In this document: positions 14,233 through 22,488 of the stretch, one piece after another
How positions within the stretch are numbered: the first letter of the stretch is position 1
How the letters are laid out: each line of letters begins with the position of its first letter
Assembly: GCA_946482295.1 (NCBI GenBank)
Contig: CAMLRB010000020.1
Location: 1 to 24,726, forward strand
Reading direction: 5' to 3'
Origin: an uncultured Bacteriovorax sp.
GTDB lineage: Bacteria; Bdellovibrionota; Bacteriovoracia; Bacteriovoracales; Bacteriovoracaceae
DNA length: 24,726 nucleotides
Program-made: the position numbers and the translations under genes
The notes under the pieces: generated by a model
Told to the model about the DNA's origin: nothing
The model's database searches: none
The model's input: the letters and a program-made list of their open reading frames with translations, nothing else

Positions 14233-14748
14233 ATGTTTTACCGACTTTTTTTTAAAGCAGCTATCCTTTTGGCCTTTGTTTCCGGCCTGCAGGCCTCCGA
14301 TCTTCAAGAATGTGCTAGCAAAAACTTGGGATGCGACTTCTATCGTTGTGTAGATAAGGAAATGCCGTGTGGAGACGATGGCTATTTATTAGGGTTCGGT
14401 GAGAGATTCTGCCTTCGTTTTGACAACATCTTAGATAATTTGAGTCCCCAGGGAAAAACATGGTTCTTCACGGCCCGTCAGTGTCTAACAGAGAAGATTC
14501 TTACTCTGGATAAATCCAGCAGCTGCCATGAAATCGAAGAAAAATCTTATAGTGATCATAAACCTTGTTACATCGAATCCGGTTACTGTGATCTCTCTGT
14601 AAAGGACAAGGCCTTCATCATGAAAGTTATTTCTCCTCTTCTTATGAAAAAGAAGGTCCTCTCTGTAGGAATGGACGTTCAATTAAACTGCATGAAGATT
14701 TCTAGAGAAAGAGTCATTGATCCAAATGCAGAAAAGGAAATGCCATGA
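14233..14748 (+). CDS. Secreted Cys-rich protein with stanniocalcin-like cysteine pattern
   Basis: 171 residues. Signal peptide within residues 1-21 (AAILLAFVSGLQA). The mature chain has ten cysteines: 27, 34, 39, 46, 60, 84, 98, 112, 119, 153, enough for five disulfides. Order and local residues (GC-x4-CV, C-x-DDGY, LSPQGKTW then CL) resemble the conserved core of stanniocalcins (GC-x4-CL, CDTDGMY, DTQGKAF, CI). This likeness was judged by eye from memory. No bacterial function known to me. The stop overlaps the next ATG (ATGA at 14745), so the two secreted proteins are translationally coupled. No strong ribosome site before ATG 14233. Confidence 0.7.
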   Translation: MFYRLFFKAAILLAFVSGLQASDLQECASKNLGCDFYRCVDKEMPCGDDGYLLGFGERFCLRFDNILDNLSPQGKTWFFTARQCLTEKILTLDKSSSCHEIEEKSYSDHKPCYIESGYCDLSVKDKAFIMKVISPLLMKKKVLSVGMDVQLNCMKISRERVIDPNAEKEMP

Positions 14749-15314
14749 AAATCAAAACGATGATCACTGTCCTTATCCTGCTATTGATTTCTCCTACTGT
14801 TTTTGCAAAACAGAGTGTTGAACTTCCCCCAATAAATTTTCAAGTCAGCGCTACTGATGCACTCTCGAAGTTTGAGAGGACTCTTTTGTACCCAGAAGGA
14901 TTGCTTAAACGTTTCCGACCATTAGGTGCAAAAATTAGTGAAAAACGAGTTTCTCAAAACGTGATTAGTTTTATCGCGACGAAAACTGTTTTATTCATTT
15001 CAAAGTCGGTTTATGTAAATGGAATAATAGATACATCAGAAAATAATAAAGCTTGTTCGAAAGGTGAGTTGGGATATAGTTTTAAAATGAGCTTTGATTC
15101 TTCCGACTCATTGGTAACAGATAATTTGGAAGGTTTGGAAGCTACTATTTGCCTTCATTCGCAATCAAAAACAAAATTAGAGGGACTCGTAAAATCAAAA
15201 ATCATTATTGGTAATAATTATTCAAAGGTGTTGGGCCCCATTGCCATAGATTTAATCAAAGGACAAGTGTCTCCTTTACTCAATGCTTTAACAGAAGAAA
15301 TAACATCTCTATAG
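14745..15314 (+). CDS. Secreted protein of unknown function, coupled to the Cys-rich gene
   Basis: 189 residues. Sec signal peptide MKIKTMITVLILLLISPTVFAKQ. The mature part alternates beta-rich segments (NVISFIATKTVLFISKSVYVNGIID) and has two cysteines that could pair (ACSKG, TICLH). End helix PIAIDLIKGQVSPLLNALTEEI. Not recognised; the fold may be a periplasmic ligand- or lipid-binding one, as guess only. Starts within the stop of the preceding gene (ATGA overlap), a sign of translational coupling. Its TAG stop (15312-15314) uses the first G of a half copy of the palindromic repeat, and it is convergent with the chemoreceptor gene. Confidence 0.7.
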   Translation: MKIKTMITVLILLLISPTVFAKQSVELPPINFQVSATDALSKFERTLLYPEGLLKRFRPLGAKISEKRVSQNVISFIATKTVLFISKSVYVNGIIDTSENNKACSKGELGYSFKMSFDSSDSLVTDNLEGLEATICLHSQSKTKLEGLVKSKIIIGNNYSKVLGPIAIDLIKGQVSPLLNALTEEITSL

Positions 15315-15330
15315 GTGCCACTATCCTTTT
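15314..15330 (+). repeat. Half copy of the 54-bp palindromic repeat
   Basis: GGTGCCACTATCCTTTT matches the left arm of copies 1 and 4 (one C missing) and then stops. It spans the junction of two convergent genes: its first G completes the TAG of the rightward gene and its last TT is part of the complement of the chemoreceptor stop codon. The right arm is absent. Confidence 0.8.
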
Positions 15331-16927
15331 AAATGCGGAAATGGCCGATGAGCTCACTGAGTTTAGTGGCCACTGCATTTAATTCATCTCCAACTTTTTT
15401 CATTTCTTCGGCCGATTGAACTGAGCTCTCTGTAAGATTCATAATTGACTGAAGATTGTGATCGATTGAATCAGCGGCCATACTTTGCTCTCTGGCAGAA
15501 TTAGAAATTGAAGCGGCCATTGTATTTACTTTTGCTACTTCTTCAGCAATTTGTTCTAGTGAGCGTGAAGATTCTCCAACGAAAGACCTGCCGTCTTCGG
15601 CAACTTTTCGTGTCTCTCTCATGATCTTTACAGATTCAGCAATAATAGAAAGTAAGGCATTTGTGATGTTTGTAATTTGTTCTGTTGATTTTTTTGTTTC
15701 ACTGGCCAGATTCCCAATTTCTTGTGCAACTACTATGAAGCCTTTTCCTTGTTCTCCGGCACGTGAAGCTTCAACGGAAGCATTGAAAGAGAGAAGTTTT
15801 GTTTTCAATGTTATATCATTAATTAAAGTGATGACGTTATTAATTTGCGAACTCTGAGTTTCTAATTTTTCAATTTGTCCTGTTACAAAATCAATCTTAG
15901 TTGCGAGCTGTTCGATTTTCTCTCTTGCAAGAAGAGCTTTATCATTACCTGATGATGTCTCACTGTTGGCCGTCTCAATGGCATTTTGTGTTTCAGTTGT
16001 ATTGCTGGCGACATTTTTAGATGTAGAGTTCAATTCTGTTACAGCGGAAGCAACTTTGTTTGTTTCATCCTGTTGATCGATGAGATTAGTTTCAGTTAAT
16101 CGAGAGAGATCACTAACCTTGTTAGAACCTTGAATAAGAGTTTGGCAAGTTTCATTGACTTCGACCATGGCATTGTGAAATTTTCCAATCATAGTGTTGA
16201 ATGAATCAGACATTTCACCAATTTCATCTTTGCTTTTGATTTTATTTGCCCGGAGGGTGAGATCAAAGTTTTGTGAAATCTCTTTTAAAAGATGAGATAA
16301 GTATTTTATCGGAGAGAGAATAAGAGAGCGGAGTAAAATAGCGATTAAAATAAGGGACCCCACAAAAAGGCCTGCCATTATTTTAGCGCTGAAAACAGCT
16401 TTCTCATAAATTTGCTTATCTAGATTTACGAGAGAATAACTAATCTTAACAGCTCCAAGAACTTCACCTTCTTTTGTCTGATGACATTCAATACAGTTTG
16501 TTCCCCTAAAATTCGAGGAAGACCTAAAAGGAGTGATGACAGTGAGAATTCGTTTGTCTTTGTCTTGCGTAATGGCCTCGTAGGGAATTCCTTCGAGTGC
16601 CTTCTTTTCAATTTCATCTTTCGGACTTTCATGATCGAGACCAGGCCCAAATAATTTTTTAACTGCTTCGCTTCTGAAAATACGAGCTTCAACAAGATCT
16701 TTTCTTTGTAAAGTTTTGCTACGAAGAATTTCTCTTTGTTCCATTGCTCCTGAGATCATAAGGGTGTTGACACTATCAAAATACTGTTCGACAGCTTCAT
16801 GGGCTTGATTACGAACTATTGATTCGACGAATTTTTTTTCATTCGTATAGTTGATAGTAATAACGGCCAGGATCATTACGCTGAAAATTATTAAAAGAAT
16901 GGTCAAAATTTTTGTTTGCAGTGACAC
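15329..16927 (-). CDS. Methyl-accepting chemotaxis protein with periplasmic CxxCH haem motif
   Basis: 532 residues. TM1 near 7-26, periplasmic domain 30-178, TM2 near 180-202, HAMP about 203-255, then a long coiled coil with the signalling hairpin (TKLLSFNASVEASRAGEQGKGFIVVAQEIGNLA). The periplasmic domain has NCIECHQ: Cys145, Cys148, His149 form a c-type haem attachment site, as in the DUF3365/Tll0287-like haem sensor domains of some Geobacter chemoreceptors. Redox, O2 or NO sensing is a fair guess. The hairpin is slightly divergent (usual NAAIEAARAGE). Start is GTG 16927; no ATG in frame nearby. Stop overlaps the half repeat at 15314-15330. Confidence 0.9.
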   Translation of the reverse strand: MSLQTKILTILLIIFSVMILAVITINYTNEKKFVESIVRNQAHEAVEQYFDSVNTLMISGAMEQREILRSKTLQRKDLVEARIFRSEAVKKLFGPGLDHESPKDEIEKKALEGIPYEAITQDKDKRILTVITPFRSSSNFRGTNCIECHQTKEGEVLGAVKISYSLVNLDKQIYEKAVFSAKIMAGLFVGSLILIAILLRSLILSPIKYLSHLLKEISQNFDLTLRANKIKSKDEIGEMSDSFNTMIGKFHNAMVEVNETCQTLIQGSNKVSDLSRLTETNLIDQQDETNKVASAVTELNSTSKNVASNTTETQNAIETANSETSSGNDKALLAREKIEQLATKIDFVTGQIEKLETQSSQINNVITLINDITLKTKLLSFNASVEASRAGEQGKGFIVVAQEIGNLASETKKSTEQITNITNALLSIIAESVKIMRETRKVAEDGRSFVGESSRSLEQIAEEVAKVNTMAASISNSAREQSMAADSIDHNLQSIMNLTESSVQSAEEMKKVGDELNAVATKLSELIGHFRI

Positions 16928-17029
16928 GTTATCATCTCTTTTAAATAGAAGTTTAAGATTGTAGTTTAATGAATTTTAAATTTAAAAACATGATAGTAAT
17001 TAGCTAAATTTAATTGGTTCTATCAGATA

Positions 17030-17047
17030 CTGAATTGTTTTATTCAG
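17030..17047. promoter_or_regulatory. Inverted repeat between divergent chemoreceptor and hydrolase genes
   Basis: CTGAAT-N6-ATTCAG (17030-17047), flanked by CAGATA on each side (17024-17029 and about 17045-17050). It lies in the 199-bp divergent promoter region and could be an operator. No other copy seen. Confidence 0.3.
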
Positions 17048-17126
17048 ATATAAATTTATACCCGGAAGATTTCTTGCAGTTATATAACAGGCCGGGCACT
17101 ACGCTATTTATTTACATGGAGAGTTT

Positions 17127-18035
17127 ATGGGATATAAGACTGAAAAAGTGACGTTTAGAGGTTTTCAAGATCACCAGATAGATGCTCGATTGGAGCGCCC
17201 TGAAGGTGAAGTTAAAGCTTACGCTATCTTTGCCCATTGTTTTACGTGTTCCAAAGATGTTCATGCCGCAACTAGAATTTCGCGTGCGCTTACAAATGTA
17301 GGAATTGCAGTCCTGCGTTTTGATTTTACTGGACTGGGAAATTCCGAAGGCGATTTTTCGAACACAAATTTTACAACTAACGTGGGGGATCTCACTGCCG
17401 CTTATCTGCATCTAACTTATCATCTTGAAGCGCCTGAGATTTTGATTGGTCATTCTCTTGGGGGAGCAGTTGTTCTTGCAAGCGCTAATTCTATGCCCTG
17501 TGTGAAAATGGTAGCTACCATTGGAGCTCCTAGCGATGTTAAACATCTTGAACATCTATTCGCCAAAAAAATTCAGCAAATCGAAACAAACGGTCAAGCA
17601 GACGTAGAACTTGCAGGAAGATCTTTTAAAATTAAAAAGCAATTTCTTGATGATGTAAGAACCATTTCGCTTGAAAATAAAATTTCAGAATTGACCGCTT
17701 CTCTGATAGTTTTTCATTCTCCTGATGATCTAACGGTGGCCATTGAAAATGCATATGAAATTTTTAAATGTGCACCTCAACCAAAAAGCTTCATTAGTCT
17801 GAATGGTGCCTCTCACATGCTGGATAAAGTAGAAGACAGCACGTTTGTGGCCAGAACTCTTGCCAACTGGTGTGAACGCTATCTACAAGAGAAAAAGAAA
17901 AACAAAGCTCATGAAATCGAGGAGAAAATGCTTGATGAATCAAGTGCTGAGAGTTTTCCGGCGAGCGATTCACCAGGATTCATCTCAAAGTCCCATGAGG
18001 ATAGAGAGACTCATCCGAACATAGTGGAGCAATAG
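17127..18035 (+). CDS. Alpha/beta hydrolase related to hydrolase/OsmC fusions, OsmC part absent
   Basis: 302 residues. FAHCFTCSKDVHAATRISRAL, VLRFDFTGLGNSEGDFSNTNF and nucleophile Ser110 in IGHSLGGAVV are typical of the hydrolase half of bifunctional alpha/beta hydrolase-OsmC proteins; Asp (FHSPDDLTV) and His (NGASHML) complete the triad. In those proteins an OsmC peroxidase-like domain follows; here it is missing, replaced by a charged tail with MLDESSAESFPASDSPGF, a short motif also found at the ends of other proteins. Strong GGAGAG before ATG. The P-type ATPase gene starts 6 nt after the stop, so the two are likely cotranscribed. Substrate unknown. Confidence 0.85.
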   Translation: MGYKTEKVTFRGFQDHQIDARLERPEGEVKAYAIFAHCFTCSKDVHAATRISRALTNVGIAVLRFDFTGLGNSEGDFSNTNFTTNVGDLTAAYLHLTYHLEAPEILIGHSLGGAVVLASANSMPCVKMVATIGAPSDVKHLEHLFAKKIQQIETNGQADVELAGRSFKIKKQFLDDVRTISLENKISELTASLIVFHSPDDLTVAIENAYEIFKCAPQPKSFISLNGASHMLDKVEDSTFVARTLANWCERYLQEKKKNKAHEIEEKMLDESSAESFPASDSPGFISKSHEDRETHPNIVEQ

Positions 18036-18041
18036 TAGCTC

Positions 18042-20618
18042 ATGTCAGAACCTTGGTCGCAAAAAACACTGAACTTATTAAAAAGCTTGAACACAAGTCA
18101 AAGCTCTGGTCTTTCTCTAGCTGAACTTTCTGAAAGAGAAAAAAGCTACGGAAAAAACATTCTCCATTCTGGCATTGAAGTCAGCAGGTTTACATTACTA
18201 ATTCATCAATTAAACAACCCGATGGTCTACACACTCGTTGGTGCAGCAGTAATTGCATTCTTATTAGGGGAAACTCTTGATGCAGTGGCCATCGTGGCAA
18301 TCGTTGTATTAAATGTTGCAATCGGATTTATTCAAGAGTCCAAGGCCGAAGCGGCCATTATGGCCCTTAAAAAACTCACCGTCCCTAAAGCGCGAGTTCT
18401 TCGAGATGGGAAGATTCAATCAGTAGAATCATCCGAAATTTTCCCTGGTGATATTCTTATTCTAGAAGCAGGAGATTATGTCGTCGCTGATGCCCGTCTA
18501 ATAGAATCCTATCAGTTAACGGCGAATGAATCTGTTCTGACGGGCGAGTCACTTCCAATCGATAAAATATCTACAGAAATTTCGGAAGAAGCTGAACTTG
18601 CAGAACGAAATAACATGTTGTTTGCAGGCACTGCTGTGGCCTCAGGAGCAGGGAGAGCGGTTGTTGTCTCAACAGGAATGAAAACCGAGCTAGGGCGTGT
18701 GGCCGGTTTCCTTCATCACTCTGAAGCTGTCAAAACTCCAATACAGGAGAGGATCGAAAAAGTTGGTCATAAACTTCTTCTTCTTGGCATTCTTGTTATC
18801 ATCATCGTTGTCGTCTTTGGTTTATTTCAGGGGGAGCCTTTATTCAGTATATTTATGACGGCCATTAGTCTGGCCATTGCTGCAATCCCAGAAGGACTTC
18901 CAACAGTAGTGACATTGTCTTTAGCTCTTGCAGTTCGACGACTGACAAATCGTCATGCTCTGGTGAGAAATCTAAGTTCCGTTGAGACGTTGGGCTCCAC
19001 TGATATCATTTGTACTGATAAAACAGGAACTCTTACGACAGGTAAAATGAGGGTGAGAGAAGTTTATACTCTACAAAATGGTGCTCAAGAAACAGCAATC
19101 TTTGAAGGCAATGACCACTTCTATGAAGCTCTTATCCTCTGTAATAATGCTTCACTGGATTTCGGAGGTACAGGAGATTCAACAGAAATTGCTCTACTCA
19201 TGATGACGGAAGAAAAGGGAATCGATATCTCCAAAGTGAGAGAAGAAAATCTTCGTGCACATGAATGGAGTTTTGAAAGTGATCGTAAGCGAATGAGTGT
19301 TGCGATTCAAGATAGCTCTGGAACACAAATATATTGCAAAGGTGCACCTGAGAGTTTGTTACCTCTTTGTCTTTTATCATCCGAAGAAAAACTGAAAATT
19401 GAAAAATCTATCGCGGATCTTTCACACATTGGAAGACGCATCCTTGCTTTTGCCCATAGGGAAGAAGTGAATTACAATTTTTCTGCTAAAGAGCATAATG
19501 AAATAGAAAGAGATTTTAAGTTTCTCGGCTTCGTAGCTATGGCCGATCCACCCAAAACAGAAACTATTGCTTCTATTAAAGATTGCAAAGAAGCAGGTAT
19601 TAAAGTTGCGATGATTACGGGTGATCATCCTGTGACGGCAAATGCTATCGCAAAGGAACTTGGCATTCCCATCGAAGGATCATTTGATCAGGTATTAACC
19701 GGCAAAGAAATTAATACGCTCTCTCCCGAGGAGCTGGCCCTACGAGTAGAAAAAACGGCGGTCTATGCTCGAGTAACTCCGGAACATAAATTCAAAATAA
19801 TTCAATCCTTGCAATCTAATGGGCATATCGTCGCTATGACTGGCGATGGGGTTAATGATGCCCCAGCTTTAAAAAAGGCGGATATCGGTGTGGCCATGGG
19901 ACTAGCAGGGACTGAAGTTGCTCGTCAAGCTTCATCTATGATCCTGACTGATGATAATTTTTCTACAATTGTGGCAGCAGTTGAAGAAGGACGGTCAATA
20001 TTTGGGAATGTAAAACGAACGATTCAATATTTACTCTCAACAAACCTCGCTGAAATTCTCATTATGTTGGGAGCTGTTATCTTTTCTCTTCCCATACCGC
20101 TGACGCCGCTTTGTCTACTTTGGATAAATCTAGTAACAGATGGATTTCCGTCGCTTGCTCTATCTGCAGAGCCAGCGGAAAAAGGTTATTTAAAAACTAG
20201 CAAAGGCCCTTCCCCCGATTCTTTTTTTGATTATTCTTTCATGAAAGAAATGTTTATCGTAGCTTTATTAATGACGGCCATTGAGCTTACTGTTTATTAC
20301 ATTTTTATTCAAAAATCTGATGTAATAACGGCAAGAAGTTATGCTTTTATCCTACTTGTTTATCTAAGTTTGTTCCGTTCTTTTTCCTGCCGTAGTGAAA
20401 ATAAAACATTCTTTGAATTGCCATTTAATCCATGGCATTTAGGATCGGTCATCCTTCCCATTTTTTTACAACTATTAATCCAGTCAACCGAAGCTTATGA
20501 AACTCTTTTTAAAGTGCGTGCCCTCTCACTTATTGAGAATTTTTATCTCTTTCTTCTAGGCCTCTTACCTGTCACTGTGGTTGAGCTTGTTAAACTATGG
20601 CATCGTAAAAGGCAATAG
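18042..20618 (+). CDS. P-type cation-transporting ATPase (type II, Ca2+-ATPase-like)
   Basis: 858 residues of an ATP-driven inner-membrane cation pump. N-terminal cation-ATPase domain, actuator with TGES (167-170), TM4 with PEGLP (283-287), phosphorylation motif ICTDKTGTLT with Asp326, nucleotide domain, MITGDHPVTA, and GDGVNDAP (601-608). TM6 has WINLVTDGFPSLAL, the N-x-x-T-D pattern of type II pumps, so Ca2+, Mn2+ or Na+ are possible; the ion cannot be settled. No N-terminal metal-binding Cys motif and no CPC, so not a heavy-metal (type I) pump. Same broad class as CtpF and PacL. GGAG lies about 12 nt upstream. Coupled with the preceding hydrolase gene. Confidence 0.93.
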   Translation: MSEPWSQKTLNLLKSLNTSQSSGLSLAELSEREKSYGKNILHSGIEVSRFTLLIHQLNNPMVYTLVGAAVIAFLLGETLDAVAIVAIVVLNVAIGFIQESKAEAAIMALKKLTVPKARVLRDGKIQSVESSEIFPGDILILEAGDYVVADARLIESYQLTANESVLTGESLPIDKISTEISEEAELAERNNMLFAGTAVASGAGRAVVVSTGMKTELGRVAGFLHHSEAVKTPIQERIEKVGHKLLLLGILVIIIVVVFGLFQGEPLFSIFMTAISLAIAAIPEGLPTVVTLSLALAVRRLTNRHALVRNLSSVETLGSTDIICTDKTGTLTTGKMRVREVYTLQNGAQETAIFEGNDHFYEALILCNNASLDFGGTGDSTEIALLMMTEEKGIDISKVREENLRAHEWSFESDRKRMSVAIQDSSGTQIYCKGAPESLLPLCLLSSEEKLKIEKSIADLSHIGRRILAFAHREEVNYNFSAKEHNEIERDFKFLGFVAMADPPKTETIASIKDCKEAGIKVAMITGDHPVTANAIAKELGIPIEGSFDQVLTGKEINTLSPEELALRVEKTAVYARVTPEHKFKIIQSLQSNGHIVAMTGDGVNDAPALKKADIGVAMGLAGTEVARQASSMILTDDNFSTIVAAVEEGRSIFGNVKRTIQYLLSTNLAEILIMLGAVIFSLPIPLTPLCLLWINLVTDGFPSLALSAEPAEKGYLKTSKGPSPDSFFDYSFMKEMFIVALLMTAIELTVYYIFIQKSDVITARSYAFILLVYLSLFRSFSCRSENKTFFELPFNPWHLGSVILPIFLQLLIQSTEAYETLFKVRALSLIENFYLFLLGLLPVTVVELVKLWHRKRQ

Positions 20619-20631
20619 TGCGGCAGGGGGC

Positions 20632-20652
20632 AATTGCAAGTGAGTTGCAATT
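20632..20652. promoter_or_regulatory. Palindromic operator upstream of zinc-type gene (copy 1)
   Basis: Perfect 8-bp inverted repeat AATTGCAA-N5-TTGCAATT. Core TGCAAGTGAGTTGCA (20635-20649). It matches, at 12-14 of 15 core positions, two sites before the COG0523 gene. Overlaps a plausible -35 (TTGCAA, 20645-20650) paired with TACATT (20668-20673). Fits a Fur-family (Zur-like) repressor site. Confidence 0.75.
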
Positions 20653-20702
20653 ATTGAATTTACCATTTACATTATTTCCATAACATTTTTTGGAGAGTCA
20701 AA

Positions 20703-21206
20703 ATGAGATTATTGTTAATTTTAGGCCTAGGCTTATTGGTTAGTTCCTCAGCATTTGCAGATAAACATGGGCATTCCTTAGGATCACACGAGCATGGAGC
20801 AGTTACATTAGGTATTGCCATTGATGGACAAACGATCGAGTTGGATTTGGAAGGCCCTGCCGAATCGTTCTTGGGTTTTGAACATGCACCTGTTAACCAA
20901 AAAGATAAAAATATTTTTACTCAAACAAAGTCACTTTGGGAGAGTAAAAAATCAGAGCTCATAAAATTTGATTCTAAGCTCGGTTGCGTTCAAGAGAAAG
21001 CAAAATTCGAGCAAATTATCGAAGGAAATCATAGTGAAATTGAAGCATCGGCAACATTTCTTTGTAAAATGAAACCAGACGGATCAGTGGCCGTAGTGAA
21101 TTTTAAAAATCATTTTTCTGGGATTAAAAAATTAAAAGTTGAAGTTGTAGGCAAGCATTCTAAAGAATTTAACATCAAAGAAAAATCACAAAAGATTAAT
21201 CTATAA
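20703..21206 (+). CDS. ZrgA-like (DUF2796) periplasmic zinc-binding protein
   Basis: 167 residues. Signal peptide MRLLLILGLGLLVSSSAFA. The mature protein starts DKHGHSLGSHEHGAVTL, a His cluster (His22, 24, 29, 31) that can bind Zn2+, followed by LDLEGPAESFLGFEHAP, the hallmark of DUF2796/ZrgA. Two Cys (KLGCVQE, FLCKM) may pair. ZrgA family proteins are zinc-regulated and help zinc acquisition, working with ZnuABC. No ZnuABC is in the window. An operator shared with the COG0523 gene precedes it. GGAGAG before ATG. Convergent with the COG0523 gene. Confidence 0.85.
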   Translation: MRLLLILGLGLLVSSSAFADKHGHSLGSHEHGAVTLGIAIDGQTIELDLEGPAESFLGFEHAPVNQKDKNIFTQTKSLWESKKSELIKFDSKLGCVQEKAKFEQIIEGNHSEIEASATFLCKMKPDGSVAVVNFKNHFSGIKKLKVEVVGKHSKEFNIKEKSQKINL

Positions 21207-21209
21207 AAA

Positions 21210-21227
21210 GAGGGCCTCACGGCCCTC
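21210..21227. terminator. GC-rich hairpin after zinc-type gene
   Basis: GAGGGCC-TCAC-GGCCCTC, perfect 7-bp stem, 3 nt after the stop codon. No T-run follows. Confidence 0.7.
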
Positions 21228-21230
21228 CCT

Positions 21231-21276
21231 CTACATTAAACTTGTTCATTGTTACGGATTTTTGTGTTTAATGTAG
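21231..21276. terminator. Long-loop inverted repeat between convergent genes
   Basis: CTACATTAAAC (21231-21241) and GTTTAATGTAG (21266-21276), perfect 11-bp arms with a 24-bp loop. Reads the same from both strands, so could end both transcripts or act as a protein site. Confidence 0.5.
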
Positions 21277-21279
21277 ATC

Positions 21280-22449
21280 TTAAACAGCAAAATAATTGTT
21301 GAAAGGGCTTTCAGTATTCATCCAGACGCTCTTACCAAGTTTTAATTCTTCCTCCGTCAGTAGTGCATTCTGAAGTTTTCGAATGATCTCTGCACGGTCC
21401 ATATCTTGTCCGATAAAAACTAATTCTTGAACACGATCGCCAAATTCTTCATCCCAACCCGCTTCAACTTTTCGAAGTTCCTCTTCTTCTAAATTCCATT
21501 CGGCCCTGTCGAGCGAGGCCAGCCAAAAGCCAGAATTTTCAATGGTGCTGACGAGACCTGCTTGCGACCAGAGACCTACAAACTCTGGATTTGAAGCAAC
21601 CCAAAAGAATCCTTTAGAACGAATAATATCTTCAGAAAGATCGCTAAAAAATTCCATTAATCTTTGAGGATGAAAAGGTTTTTTATCTTTAAACACAAAA
21701 CTACCAATTCCATATTCTTCTGTTTCAGTCGATTCTTCTCCTCGTAATTCTTGCATCCATCCAGGTGAATTCATCGCCACTTCGAAATTAAAAAGATTTG
21801 TGTTGAGAATTTTTTCGAGAGGAATTTGCGACTTATGTGTTTCGATGATGCCTGCTCGTGGATTAATCTTTTGCAAAATGGCCTTAAGCCTTTCCTTATC
21901 TTCTTGATCCTTGATGAGATCGACTTTGTTCAATAAAATGACATCTGCAAATTCAATTTGAGAAATGAGAAGATCTGTTATCGTTCTTTCATCTTCTACT
22001 CCCAATTCAAGATTTCTCTCTTTGAGAGACTGTGATTCAACATAATCTTTAAAAAAGTTAAAACCATCAACAACAGTCACCATCGTATCAAGGCGTGCAT
22101 GCTTGGAAAGCGAGTCGCCACTTTCATCTTCAAATGTAAAAGTTTCTGCAACTGGTATTGGTTCTGAAATTCCCGTCGATTCAATGACCAAGTAGTCATA
22201 CTTTTTTTCTTGAGCAATTTTTTTAATAGCAACCAAAAGATCCTCACGAAGTGTACAACATATACATCCGTTACTCATTTCGACGATTTTTTCTTCCGTT
22301 CTTACAAGGCCAGCATCGATATTGACTTCGCTCATATCATTGACGATAACAGCGATTTTCAATCCATGTTGGGCATTTAAAATGTGGTTGAGGAGGGTGG
22401 TTTTTCCTGCCCCTAAAAATCCGGATAAGACGGTAACTGGTAATTGCAT
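21280..22449 (-). CDS. COG0523 (CobW/ZigA-type) GTPase metallochaperone
   Basis: 389 residues. Walker A GFLGAGKT (10-17), CxCC zinc motif GCICC (Cys62, Cys64, Cys65), G3 region DYLVIESTGISEP, G4 NKVD, and a CobW C-terminal domain after about residue 260 (IRSKGFFWVASNPEFVGLWSQAG). Members of this branch move Zn2+ to client proteins in zinc shortage. The length and the SKGFFW segment fit the ZigA/YciC group. AAAGGAAG precedes ATG. Two tandem operators sit at the promoter, shared with the ZrgA-like gene, so probably induced when zinc is low. Which proteins it serves is unknown. Confidence 0.92.
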   Translation of the reverse strand: MQLPVTVLSGFLGAGKTTLLNHILNAQHGLKIAVIVNDMSEVNIDAGLVRTEEKIVEMSNGCICCTLREDLLVAIKKIAQEKKYDYLVIESTGISEPIPVAETFTFEDESGDSLSKHARLDTMVTVVDGFNFFKDYVESQSLKERNLELGVEDERTITDLLISQIEFADVILLNKVDLIKDQEDKERLKAILQKINPRAGIIETHKSQIPLEKILNTNLFNFEVAMNSPGWMQELRGEESTETEEYGIGSFVFKDKKPFHPQRLMEFFSDLSEDIIRSKGFFWVASNPEFVGLWSQAGLVSTIENSGFWLASLDRAEWNLEEEELRKVEAGWDEEFGDRVQELVFIGQDMDRAEIIRKLQNALLTEEELKLGKSVWMNTESPFNNYFAV

Positions 22450-22467
22450 GGTCTTCCTTTGTTGATA

Positions 22468-22488
22468 AAATGCAAGTGATTTGCAATT
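22468..22488. promoter_or_regulatory. Palindromic operator at COG0523 promoter (proximal)
   Basis: Core TGCAAGTGATTTGCA (22471-22485), flanked by A/T. Covers the expected transcription start, 19 bp before the ATG. Near-identical to the sites at 22492 and 20632. Confidence 0.8.

Noticed and set aside
15329..16927. Chemoreceptor broken by the half repeat
   Set aside because: The protein ends normally for a chemoreceptor; the overlap is limited to the stop codon.
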